Below, in pieces: positions 1 through 7,707 of a stretch of 64,000 nt of DNA. Position numbers and translations under genes: made by a program. Under the pieces are notes generated by a model, which saw nothing but the letters and a program-made list of their open reading frames with translations, did not search any database and was not told where the DNA came from. How positions within the stretch are numbered: position 1 is the stretch's first letter; each line of letters begins with the position of its first letter. The stretch spans positions 21,078-85,077 of the forward strand of contig JAQGMI010000176.1 in NCBI GenBank assembly GCA_028292435.1, in the 5' to 3' direction. The stretch is from Betaproteobacteria bacterium. Its GTDB lineage: Bacteria; Pseudomonadota; Gammaproteobacteria; Burkholderiales; SG8-41.

Positions 1-203
1 GCGCCGTACCAACGGTGACTGCGCAACTCTTCCGGTTTTTTGCGATTGCTGGCCATGCGGGATGTTCCTCCGGTTCTAAATTCGATGCAGGGTGGCGATG
101 CTGCGGATGTTCTTCTGTTATGGCGCCATTATGAAGACGCCTCCGCACGGCGGCAAGCGGGCGGGAACGTTATACTGCCGCGCACACAATCGGAAAGCGC
201 CTC

Positions 204-1016
204 ATGCTCACACCTGCTCCGCCCGGCGCCTGCGATACGCATATGCACATCTTTACGCCCGGCGTGCCGATGCTGCCCGGCTCCAATATGCCGTCGCAGG
301 ACGGTTCGCTCGCGCGCTATCGTGACATGCAGAAACGCCTTGGCCTCACGCGCACGGTGATCGTGCAGCCGACCGCATACGGTTGCGACAACACGGTCAC
401 GCTCGACGCAATGCAACAGCTCGGCAACGCGCGCGGGGTTGCGGTCGTCGATCCGGCGGCACCCGATGCGGAAATCGAGCGTCTGACGAAACTCGGCATG
501 CGCGGACTGCGCTTCCACATGATGCCGGGCGGCTCGCTCAAATGGGATGCGCTCGAGACCATGGCGGCGCGCGTCTCGAAATTTGGCTGGCACCTGCAGT
601 TCCAGTTCGACGCAAGTGAATTCACGACGCACGCCGCGCGACTGGCGAGGCTGCCGTGCGACATCGTGATCGATCACATCGGCCGCTTTGTCGCGCCCAT
701 CGACTTGAACGACGCCAACGTGTGCGCGATGCGCGGCCTTGTCGACAGCGGCCGCTGCTGGGTCAAATTGTCGGCGCCCTACCATGGGTCGCGCGCGGGG
801 CCGCCGCATTACGCCGATGTGAGCGAGCTTGCAGTTGCGCTCATCGCACAAGCGCCCGAGCGCATGCTGTGGGCGAGCAACTGGCCGCATCCTTCACTGA
901 AGAGAGATTTTCCCGACGAGGCAGCGTTGCTCGATCTACTCGCCGAGTGGGCGCCCGACGCGGCGACGCGCGAAAAAATCCTGGTCGCCAATCCCGCGCG
1001 TCTCTACGGGTTTTGA
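204..1016 (+). CDS. Amidohydrolase family 2 protein (LigI/GLI-like TIM-barrel hydrolase)
   Basis: A 270-residue protein of the amidohydrolase-2 family, which includes 2-pyrone-4,6-dicarboxylate lactonase and D-galactarolactone isomerase. The metal-site motif DTHMHIF lies at residues 11-17 (His13, His15), and IDHIGRF and SNWPHPS occur in the usual later strands. The last motif has Asn where many relatives have Asp (SDWPH). No signal peptide is seen, so it should be cytoplasmic. It lies 60 bp upstream of a DapA-like aldolase on the same strand, so lactone or cyclic-ester hydrolysis feeding an aldol cleavage is a reasonable inference. The substrate cannot be read from the sequence. Confidence 0.85.
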   Translation: MLTPAPPGACDTHMHIFTPGVPMLPGSNMPSQDGSLARYRDMQKRLGLTRTVIVQPTAYGCDNTVTLDAMQQLGNARGVAVVDPAAPDAEIERLTKLGMRGLRFHMMPGGSLKWDALETMAARVSKFGWHLQFQFDASEFTTHAARLARLPCDIVIDHIGRFVAPIDLNDANVCAMRGLVDSGRCWVKLSAPYHGSRAGPPHYADVSELAVALIAQAPERMLWASNWPHPSLKRDFPDEAALLDLLAEWAPDAATREKILVANPARLYGF

Positions 1017-1076
1017 CGTCGCTGTAGTATCATGCCGGCTGTTTCGCCCTCGTAAATTCGCATTCCGGAGACTCCC

Positions 1077-2015
1077 ATGACCCAACGCATCCACGGCGTA
1101 CTGTCGCCCGTCGTCACCCCGTTCAAATCAGATCTGTCGCCCGATAAAGAACGCTTCATCGCGCATTGCAAATGGCTCTTGTCGCAGGACTGCGGCCTCG
1201 CCGTCTTCGGCACCAACAGCGAAGCGAATTCGCTCGCCGCGGAAGAACGCACGATGCTGCTCGACGCGCTCGTCGCGGCCGGCGTAGATGCCTCGCGCAT
1301 GATGCCGGGCACCGGCTGCTGCTCGCTGACTGAAACCGTCAAGCTCACGTCGCAGGCGGTCAAGCATGGCTGCGCCGGCGTCTTGATGCTGCCGCCGTTC
1401 TATTACAAAGGCGTGAGCGAAGAAGGCCTTTACCGCCACTTCAGTGAAGTCGTGCAGCGCGTCGGCGACTCGCGGCTCAAAATTTACCTGTACCACATCC
1501 CGCCGGTCGCGGTCGTCGGCATCACGCCGGGACTCGTCGAGCGCCTGCTCAAGGCTTATCCGCAGCAGATCGCCGGCATGAAAGACAGCTCCGGCGACTG
1601 GAACAACACCAAGACTTTCCTCGATGCGTTCGCGAAACAGGGCTTCGATATTTTCCCGGGCAGCGAATCGTTCCTCCTCGCGGGTCTGCAGAACGGCGGA
1701 GCGGGCTGCATTTCTGCGACTGCCAACGTGAACCCGGCGGCCATCGCGAAACTGTGCGTCGAATGGAAAAATGCCGACGCCGCCGAGCAACAAAAGAAAC
1801 TCGACATCACGCGCGATGCGTTCGGCAAGAAGTACTTGATGATCGGCGCGCTGAAGCAGGGCATCGCGATTTACGCGAACGATCCGGCATGGGCCAAGGT
1901 TCGGCCGCCGCTCGTCGAACTCACCGCCGAGCAGGCGAAATCGCTCGAAACGGAATTGAAGGCGATCGGCTTTACGATGCCGGGCATCAACAAGGGTGCC
2001 GCTGTCGCAGCCTAG
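1077..2015 (+). CDS. Dihydrodipicolinate synthase family aldolase (DapA-like)
   Basis: A 312-residue class I aldolase/lyase of the DHDPS/N-acetylneuraminate lyase superfamily. The expected Schiff-base lysine is Lys169 in AGMKDSSGD and the catalytic tyrosine is Tyr139 in YLYHIPP. The pyruvate-carboxylate loop, GTTGE in true DapA, reads GTNSEAN here, which argues for a catabolic paralogue rather than the lysine-biosynthetic enzyme. It probably forms an operon with the preceding amidohydrolase and is followed by a good terminator. The alpha-keto acid substrate is unknown. Confidence 0.88.
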   Translation: MTQRIHGVLSPVVTPFKSDLSPDKERFIAHCKWLLSQDCGLAVFGTNSEANSLAAEERTMLLDALVAAGVDASRMMPGTGCCSLTETVKLTSQAVKHGCAGVLMLPPFYYKGVSEEGLYRHFSEVVQRVGDSRLKIYLYHIPPVAVVGITPGLVERLLKAYPQQIAGMKDSSGDWNNTKTFLDAFAKQGFDIFPGSESFLLAGLQNGGAGCISATANVNPAAIAKLCVEWKNADAAEQQKKLDITRDAFGKKYLMIGALKQGIAIYANDPAWAKVRPPLVELTAEQAKSLETELKAIGFTMPGINKGAAVAA

Positions 2016-2050
2016 TAGTCATCCCGCAGGCGGGCATACAGAAAGAAACG

Positions 2051-2088
2051 AACCGGCGGTCGCCAAAGCGGTCGCCGGTTTATTTTTT
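2051..2088 (+). terminator. Rho-independent terminator after the DapA-like gene
   Basis: Stem AACCGGCG (2051-2058) pairs with CGCCGGTT (2073-2080) and is followed by TATTTTTT (2081-2088). It sits between two convergent genes and overlaps the stop codon of the - strand CMD-like gene. The 14-nt loop contains one unit of a GCGGTCGCC direct repeat. Confidence 0.75.
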
Positions 2089-2643
2089 GCGCGGCGCCAA
2101 TCGCCGCGCCTCCACTGGCAACGGCATTTCATGCGCGAGTATCGTCGCGGCCACGAGCGAGTAATAACCAATCAGCGACGATAGCTCGACCGCCTTGGGC
2201 GCATCGTACATATTGAGCACGCGCTGATAGGTCGCGTCGCTAATCTTGTGGTTCACGCACAGCTCGGTCGTGAAATCGTAAACCGCTTCTTCATCGGCCT
2301 CTTTGAATACCGGGCGCTCGCCGCGCTGCATCGCTTCGATTACGGCCAGGTCGACGCCCGCCTTCAGCGCGCCTTGCGAATGCGAAGTAAAAATGTAATC
2401 GCTGTCCCACGCGCGCGCGGTCGCGCAAATCGCGGTCTCCGAAACCCGCAGCGGAAAACTCGATCTCAAGCGCAATAGCTCGCCGAACGGATGCATGAGC
2501 TCGGTGATTTCCGGGCAGTGCAGCGTAAAGCGGTACGGGCCCGGAATGCGGCCACCGCGCCGGCCGAGGAGTCCCTCAAGCACGCGGCGCTGTTCCGCGT
2601 TGAGTTCGCTTTCGGGTGTAATGACTGGGATGCGAGCGGCCAT
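2080..2643 (-). CDS. Carboxymuconolactone decarboxylase family protein
   Basis: A 187-residue all-helical protein resembling the CMD/AhpD-like family. The segment around residues 70-105 (ICATARAWDSDYIFTSHS) matches the family core helix, but the AhpD CxxC redox pair is absent, so it is closer to the decarboxylase-like branch than to the peroxidase-reducing branch. It lies 19 bp downstream of a beta-hydroxyacid dehydrogenase on the same strand and is probably co-transcribed with it. The exact reaction is unknown. Confidence 0.8.
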   Translation of the reverse strand: MAARIPVITPESELNAEQRRVLEGLLGRRGGRIPGPYRFTLHCPEITELMHPFGELLRLRSSFPLRVSETAICATARAWDSDYIFTSHSQGALKAGVDLAVIEAMQRGERPVFKEADEEAVYDFTTELCVNHKISDATYQRVLNMYDAPKAVELSSLIGYYSLVAATILAHEMPLPVEARRLAPRKK

Positions 2644-2662
2644 TGTCTGATTCCCTCCTGAA

Positions 2663-3559
2663 TTAAAGCTTCACGCCGCTCTGGTCTTCCCAATAGCGAA
2701 CGATTTCCGTCTGGTCGAGCTTGCCGCCGAGCTGTTTGCACGCTGCCGCCCACAATTCCGCGGTCTTTTCGGCCAACGGTGCGGCGGCGTCGATGTTGTG
2801 CGCGGTGTCGACCGCGATCTGCACGTCCTTGGCGATGAACTGCATCGCCATGCCGGTTGCGTACTTGCGCGTCATGACATGCGGCACGACCTTTTTGGCG
2901 ATCGGATGCTGGCGACCGTTGCACATTGCTTCGATCGCGCCGGCCATGACGCCGCTGTCGAGCCCGAACTTGGCGCCTATCGTCATCGCCTCGAGCGTGT
3001 TGATCATCGCGCAGGCATTGATGTAATTCGTCAGGCACTTCAGTACATGACCGCTGCCGAGTGGCCCGCATACGTAGAGTTTGCGGCCCATCGCATCGAA
3101 CAGCGGCTTGCAGCGTTCGATCTGCGCCGAGCTGCCGCCCACCATGATGTCGAGCGTCGCATCTTTCGCGAACACCACCCCGCCCATCACCGGCGCGTCG
3201 ACATAAGCGATATCGCGCGCGGCAAGATGTTCGCCGATTGCAACCGTGCCCGCGGGCGCCGAAGAACTCATATCGATGACCGTCGTGCCGCGCGCGAGTG
3301 CGTCCGCGAGCCCGTCGTCGAAAAGCACCTGCTGCACGACTTTGTCGTCAGGCACCATGAAAATCACCGCATCGGCGCCCTTGCCCGCGTCCGCAAGCGT
3401 TGATGCGGCGCGCCCGCCATGCTGCGTTACGAACCCCTGCGCCGTTTCTGCGCGCGCGTCATAGACCGTAACGTCGAAACCTTTTTTTACGAGTTGACCG
3501 GCCATCGCGTTGCCCATGTTGCCGACGCCGATGAACGAAACTTTCCTGATGGGATTCAC
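2663..3559 (-). CDS. NAD(P)-dependent beta-hydroxyacid dehydrogenase (HIBADH/tartronate-semialdehyde reductase family)
   Basis: A 298-residue protein with an N-terminal Rossmann fold (GVGNMG, residues 11-16), the substrate-binding motif DAPVMGG (121-127; usually DAPVSGG) and catalytic Lys174 in GHVLKCLTNY. These are the hallmarks of 3-hydroxyisobutyrate dehydrogenase and 2-hydroxy-3-oxopropionate reductase. It is the first gene of a two-gene - strand unit with the CMD-like protein. The Ser-to-Met change in the substrate loop may mark altered specificity. Cytoplasmic. Confidence 0.88.
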   Translation of the reverse strand: MNPIRKVSFIGVGNMGNAMAGQLVKKGFDVTVYDARAETAQGFVTQHGGRAASTLADAGKGADAVIFMVPDDKVVQQVLFDDGLADALARGTTVIDMSSSAPAGTVAIGEHLAARDIAYVDAPVMGGVVFAKDATLDIMVGGSSAQIERCKPLFDAMGRKLYVCGPLGSGHVLKCLTNYINACAMINTLEAMTIGAKFGLDSGVMAGAIEAMCNGRQHPIAKKVVPHVMTRKYATGMAMQFIAKDVQIAVDTAHNIDAAAPLAEKTAELWAAACKQLGGKLDQTEIVRYWEDQSGVKL

Positions 3560-4098
3560 TGCGGAGACTCCGGTTGATTGCTGAGGGAGAAAATGTCGGC
3601 GCGTATCATAGCATCGCGCACTTGCCTACGAGCCCTTCATAACTTGCGACAATCGGGCGCAAGAAAGCAATTACTGCATTACTTCGCCCGCACGGGCGCC
3701 CGTTCTCACTTCCCGGGTCCAACCTCGGCGCTCGTAGTTCCCCTCGCCGTACCAGCGGTGCGCTTTGTCTTTGTCATCGGTCAGTTTGTAGCGAGTCTGA
3801 CGCCATTTGCCGCTTTTGCCGGTTAAAGAGTAAGTCATTGAAGTGCCTGCGAAGACCGTCCGACCTTTATTCGATTTGTGCGCAGGTATTCATCTGCAAC
3901 GCTATATCGTTTCGAGGTTTGACCCCTTATAAACGCGTTGTTATAGTGGCTGCGGGCATAACAGATTACCGATATTTCTGTTAAGCCGGTCGTTTATAAG
4001 GCCAGAAAGGCCAAAAGCGGCTGGGCCCGAAGCGCGGACTTTTTGTTGTCGCGTGGAATTTACGTCCGTTATCGTTCACTGCAGGAGGAGGCATTACA
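3560..4098. other. Divergent intergenic region between the dehydrogenase and the heme/propeller gene
   Basis: About 540 bp between divergent genes. It should hold promoters for both directions. The only open frame of note is the small - strand ORF at 3671-3838. An AT-rich stretch lies near 3905-3990, and a ribosome-binding site (aggagg, 4083-4088) precedes the ATG at 4099. No operator palindrome or RNA gene was recognised. Confidence 0.6.
3671..3838 (-). CDS. Possible small charged protein, 55 residues
   Basis: An ATG-to-TAA frame of 55 codons beginning MTYSLTGKSGKWRQTRY and ending RAGEVMQ. It is rich in Lys, Arg, Asp, Trp and Tyr, with no hydrophobic segment. The composition looks more like a real small soluble protein than a random antisense frame, but the ribosome-binding site is weak and the family is not recognised. 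A spurious ORF in the intergenic region remains possible. Confidence 0.35.
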   Translation of the reverse strand: MTYSLTGKSGKWRQTRYKLTDDKDKAHRWYGEGNYERRGWTREVRTGARAGEVMQ

Positions 4099-6249
4099 AT
4101 GCGCAAAATTCTTTTAGCTGGCTTGGCTGCATGTGGCATGGCAGCCCTCGTTTCGGTCGCACCGGTTTCACTGCATGCACAGCAAGTGGCTGCAGTCGCG
4201 ATCGACAACGACGATATCGGCGGCGTGGTCAGCGGGCCCGGCGGGCCGGAGGCCGGCGTCTGGGTGATTGCGGAAACCCGCGATCTGCCGGTGCGCTTCA
4301 TCCGCATTGTCGTCACCGACGATCAGGGCCGCTACGTAATTCCCGACCTGCCGAAAGCCAATTACGACGTCTGGGTGCGCGGCTACGGCCTCGTGGATTC
4401 GCCGAAGATAAAAAGCGAACCCGGCAAGCAGCTGAATTTAAAAGCCGTAGTCGCGCCGAACGAAACGGCAGCAGCGCAGTACTACCCCGCGATTTATTGG
4501 TTTTCGATGATGAAAATCCCCGAGGCCAGCGTGTTCGGCAGCAAAGACGCGCCGGAAAACGTCAAGCTCACGGACTATCTGAATGGCATGAAAAACAATG
4601 GCTGCGTCGGCTGCCATCAGCTGGGTCAGCTCGCGACCCGCACCATTCCGAAGTACCACCTCGATGGCAAGAAGAACCACGAGGAAGCGTGGGTCCGCCG
4701 CATCCAGTCAGGGCAGGCGGGTGAGAACATGGTTCTCCAGGCCGTGGGCCAGCTCGGCGGCATGCCGTTCAAGTATCTGGCCGACTGGACGGAGCGCGTC
4801 GCCAAGGGCGAATTGCCGGACGTCAAGCCGACGCGGCCGCAGGGCGTCGAGCGCAACATCGTGGTCACGTTGCGTGACTGGCACAATCCAAAACAATATC
4901 TGCATGACCTGATTTCAACCGACCGCCGCTATCCCACGGTCAATGGGTACGGGCCGCTTTACGGCCAATGCGAGCACGCCTGCAATGACATGCCGATCCT
5001 CGATCCGGTGAAAAACGTCGCGACGAATTTCGTTTTGCCGACGACGCCCGACATGCCGCTCGCGCTCGGGCCGGGCAACGCCGGCTCAGTCAAGATCCTG
5101 CAGTCCTCAGCGTATTGGGGCGAGGAAAACATCTGGGACAGCAAAGCCAACAACCACAACTCAATGATCGATCGCAAGGGCCGTGTGTGGCTCGCGGCTA
5201 CAGGCCACAAGCCGGACAACCCTGCGTTCTGCAAAAAAGGATCCACCCATCCGTCGGCCGTCGAGTTTCCGCTCAATAGTACGAATCGCCGCATCACGAT
5301 GTACGATCCAAAGACCGGCAAGTACACCGCCTACCAAACCTGCTTCGGCTCGCATCATCTGCAGTTCGGCTACGACGGCACGGAGACGGTATGGGCGAGC
5401 ACCGGCGGCGGCGGCGGCAATGTGGGCTGGCTCAATACCAAGATGCTCGACGAAACCGGCGACATCGAGAAGTCGCAGGGCTGGACCGCGCTGGTGCTCG
5501 ACACCAATGGCAATGGCCAGCGCGACGAGTACACCGAGCCGGGCAAGCCGATGGATCCGACGAAGGATATGCGCATCGGCGCCACGTTTTACGCAATCAT
5601 GCCGAGCCCGACGGACGGTTCGGTATGGGGCACGTTACGCGGCAATCCGGGAGCCATCGTGCGCATTGATCCGACCAAGAATCCGCACAAGTCGCTCGCC
5701 GAGCAATACAACGTACCGATGCCCGGCTTTGGCCCGCGCGGCGGCGACATCGACAAGCAAGGCCGTGTGTGGGTTTCGCTCGCGAGCGGTCACATGGGCG
5801 TATTCGATCGGCGCCTGTGCAAAGGCCCGCTCAACGGTCCCAAGGCAACGGGCAATCATTGTCCCGAAGGCTGGGCTTTCCATAAGTATCCCGGCCCCGG
5901 CTTCAAGGGCATAGGCGACAACAGTGCCGAGTCGAGCTACTACTCGTGGGTCGACCAGCACAACACGTTCGGTCTTGGCGACGACATCCCGATGTCGACT
6001 GCGAACCTGATGGACGGTCTGGTCGCGCTCAATAAGGACGGCAAGATGGTCTCGATGCGCGTGCCGTATCCGCTCGGCTTCTACGCCAAAGGTTTCGACG
6101 GCCGCATCGACGATCCGAATGCCGGCTGGAAGGGCCGCGGCTTGTGGGCTGCGAACGGCGATCGCACGCCATGGCTGATCGAAGGCGGCAAAGGCACCAA
6201 GCCGCTGGCAGCGCATTTCCAGTTGAGGCCCGACCCGCTGGCGCACTGA
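4099..6249 (+). CDS. Exported c-type-heme protein with carboxypeptidase-regulatory-like and propeller-like regions
   Basis: A 716-residue protein with a clear Sec signal peptide (about residues 1-28, ending LHAQ). Residues about 41-118 form a carboxypeptidase-regulatory-like beta-sandwich. A single covalent heme site, CVGCH, follows at 169-173 within a cytochrome-c-like segment. The rest (about 300-716) contains repeated blade-like segments of the kind seen in streptogramin-lyase/NHL propellers (DRKGRVWLAATGH, DKQGRVWVSLASGH). It should act in the periplasm. Two small membrane proteins follow at once and a small exported relative lies further on. I infer an electron-transfer role; no substrate is evident. 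Confidence 0.75.
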   Translation: MRKILLAGLAACGMAALVSVAPVSLHAQQVAAVAIDNDDIGGVVSGPGGPEAGVWVIAETRDLPVRFIRIVVTDDQGRYVIPDLPKANYDVWVRGYGLVDSPKIKSEPGKQLNLKAVVAPNETAAAQYYPAIYWFSMMKIPEASVFGSKDAPENVKLTDYLNGMKNNGCVGCHQLGQLATRTIPKYHLDGKKNHEEAWVRRIQSGQAGENMVLQAVGQLGGMPFKYLADWTERVAKGELPDVKPTRPQGVERNIVVTLRDWHNPKQYLHDLISTDRRYPTVNGYGPLYGQCEHACNDMPILDPVKNVATNFVLPTTPDMPLALGPGNAGSVKILQSSAYWGEENIWDSKANNHNSMIDRKGRVWLAATGHKPDNPAFCKKGSTHPSAVEFPLNSTNRRITMYDPKTGKYTAYQTCFGSHHLQFGYDGTETVWASTGGGGGNVGWLNTKMLDETGDIEKSQGWTALVLDTNGNGQRDEYTEPGKPMDPTKDMRIGATFYAIMPSPTDGSVWGTLRGNPGAIVRIDPTKNPHKSLAEQYNVPMPGFGPRGGDIDKQGRVWVSLASGHMGVFDRRLCKGPLNGPKATGNHCPEGWAFHKYPGPGFKGIGDNSAESSYYSWVDQHNTFGLGDDIPMSTANLMDGLVALNKDGKMVSMRVPYPLGFYAKGFDGRIDDPNAGWKGRGLWAANGDRTPWLIEGGKGTKPLAAHFQLRPDPLAH

Positions 6250-6256
6250 CATAAAC

Positions 6257-6288
6257 GCCGGCGCGAGTCAGTCACACCTCGCGCCGGC
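6257..6288 (+). other. Strong hairpin between the heme protein gene and the membrane protein gene
   Basis: A perfect 11-bp stem, GCCGGCGCGAG (6257-6267) with CTCGCGCCGGC (6278-6288), and a 10-nt loop. No T-run follows on either strand, so it is more likely an mRNA stabiliser or partial attenuator between the genes than a classical terminator. Confidence 0.55.
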
Positions 6289-6308
6289 ATTCCGTTAGCG
6301 GACGCTCG

Positions 6309-6812
6309 ATGGATTTCATACTCGATTACATCTCCGTCAACACCTTCTGGACGATCCTCGCCATCGTTCACGCGTTGCTGGCGGTCGCATTGCTGGGTGC
6401 GATCACGCATCAGGCAGCCGCAGTGCTCGCGCCGGCGCGCGCCGGTGCCCCCGACAAATTCGTCACACATTTCCGCTCGGTGTCGGGCCCCCGTTATGCG
6501 GGCGCAATCTGCGTGTTGTGGGTACTGACTTTTATTTTCGGGGCCTGGATTTACGCGCGGTATCGCGTGCATGTGCGTCTGCCGATCGAGCAGGAAGGGC
6601 TCTTCAAAACTCTCGGCGCGTTCGAGTTGAAGGAGCACCTCACGACGATCGGCCTCGGCCTGCTGCCGGTCTACTGGTATCTGTGGAAAAACGTGCACAA
6701 CGCCGCCTATGCGAGCGCGCGCAAGTGGCTGACCGTCGTGCTGGCGGCGATTTGCTGGTATGCGTTTTTGGCCGGCCACGTGGTCAACAACGTGCGAGGC
6801 TTCGGATCATGA
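6309..6812 (+). CDS. Four-helix membrane protein with conserved-looking histidines (possible membrane cytochrome)
   Basis: A 167-residue protein with about four transmembrane segments (roughly 13-35, 64-83, 110-126, 140-158). Histidines sit in or at the edge of helices at positions 21, 34, 110, 130 and 157, a pattern that could serve b-type heme ligation. The family is not recognised. The gene is 59 bp downstream of the exported heme protein and overlaps the next membrane gene by four bases (ATGA), so the two membrane proteins are translationally coupled. A quinone- or heme-binding anchor for the periplasmic partner is an inference only. Confidence 0.7.
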   Translation: MDFILDYISVNTFWTILAIVHALLAVALLGAITHQAAAVLAPARAGAPDKFVTHFRSVSGPRYAGAICVLWVLTFIFGAWIYARYRVHVRLPIEQEGLFKTLGAFELKEHLTTIGLGLLPVYWYLWKNVHNAAYASARKWLTVVLAAICWYAFLAGHVVNNVRGFGS

Positions 6813-7180
6813 GCGCGGCTTCGAACGCCGGCGCGCAAACATTTACGCGCATCGGCACCTTTTCACTGGTGTTCGGCGTCTGTTTTGCGATTTTCTACGT
6901 GGTCTGCGACATGGGTGCGTTCCCGCTGTTCACCTATCATCCCGGACCGGACCGCTTCGATTTCGGCTTTGCGCCGCCGCGCCGCGACGAAGGACCGGCC
7001 ATGTATTGGTACGGCTGGATCGCCAATTCAGCACTCGGCGCATCGTTACTCGCCCTGCTCGCCGCCATGCTGCCGGAAAAAATCCGCGGCAAAATACCGT
7101 TGGCGCTCGCCTGGATTGCGCCCGTCGTCCTGTTGCCGGTGCTGATTTACTCGTTAAAGTTTTACTGGCGCTGGGAATAG
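6809..7180 (+). CDS. Small three-helix membrane protein, partner of the preceding gene
   Basis: A 123-residue protein starting at the ATG that overlaps the upstream stop codon. Hydrophobic segments lie at about 17-36, 67-88 and 98-117, separated by a polar loop (residues 43-65: YHPGPDRFDFGFAPPRRDEG) likely to face the periplasm. No family is recognised. The overlap with the four-helix protein and shared strand with the exported heme protein suggest a three-component membrane complex. Confidence 0.7.
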   Translation: MSAASNAGAQTFTRIGTFSLVFGVCFAIFYVVCDMGAFPLFTYHPGPDRFDFGFAPPRRDEGPAMYWYGWIANSALGASLLALLAAMLPEKIRGKIPLALAWIAPVVLLPVLIYSLKFYWRWE

Positions 7181-7284
7181 GTGCCCGCTTTACACTAATT
7201 TTTCAGACCGCAGATAAACGCAAACCCATTCGCTTTTTACCTGCGGCTCATATCCAGTGATGGAGAGAAAGGCTTAAGGTCAAT

Positions 7285-7659
7285 ATGCTGATTCGTTCGA
7301 TTGTCCTGGCAATATACGTGGCCGCGGCAATGCCGGCGCACGCCGGCGGCGATGATTATGACGCGTCAAATGACGTCAAAGGGCAGGGTCCTGCTTATTT
7401 TGGGTTCGTGCGCGATGCGCGCGGCTCGCCAGTTGTCGATGCGCAGGTCATGCTCCAGCCGAAAAAAGGCAAGCCGATGGCACTTAAATCGAACGTGCTC
7501 GGTGTTTACCGCGGCCACATCAGCAAGGATGTGCTGCCGGACGACGTGCAAATCTCCTGCGTGAAAACCGGCTACAAGCAGATCAAGATCAATCGCCGCA
7601 CTCCGCCGGGCGGCAACGCCATGTTCATCGAGACTGAATGCACGATGCAGCGGCTGTGA
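7285..7659 (+). CDS. Small exported carboxypeptidase-regulatory-like protein
   Basis: A 124-residue protein with a signal peptide (residues about 1-21, ending PAHA) and a single beta-sandwich domain of carboxypeptidase-regulatory type (GFVRDARGSPVVDAQVML at about 44-61, then SNVLGVYRGH). The domain resembles the N-terminal domain of the 716-residue heme protein upstream, so the two may interact or be alternative forms of one module. It carries two cysteines (near residues 93 and 119) that could form a disulfide. Function unknown. Confidence 0.7.
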   Translation: MLIRSIVLAIYVAAAMPAHAGGDDYDASNDVKGQGPAYFGFVRDARGSPVVDAQVMLQPKKGKPMALKSNVLGVYRGHISKDVLPDDVQISCVKTGYKQIKINRRTPPGGNAMFIETECTMQRL

Positions 7660-7661
7660 GG

Positions 7662-7707
7662 GTCCGTAACATGATGAAACACGTGTGCGTTGCATCATGT
7701 TACGGAC
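7662..7707. repeat. Short inverted repeat, compact copy of the AGAGTCC(C/G)TAACATG family
   Basis: Arms GTCCGTAACATGATG (7662-7676) and CATCATGTTACGGAC (7693-7707) are perfect complements, with a 16-nt loop. The sequence reading inward from the left arm, ATGAAACACGTGTGCGTTGCA, nearly matches the inner end of the 268-bp element at 51416-51683. The right arm contains the ATG at 7697 that probably starts the following gene. Confidence 0.8.

Noticed and set aside
129..890. Long - strand open frame opposite the amidohydrolase
   Set aside because: It is the antisense shadow of a gene with clear motifs; high GC content keeps such frames open.
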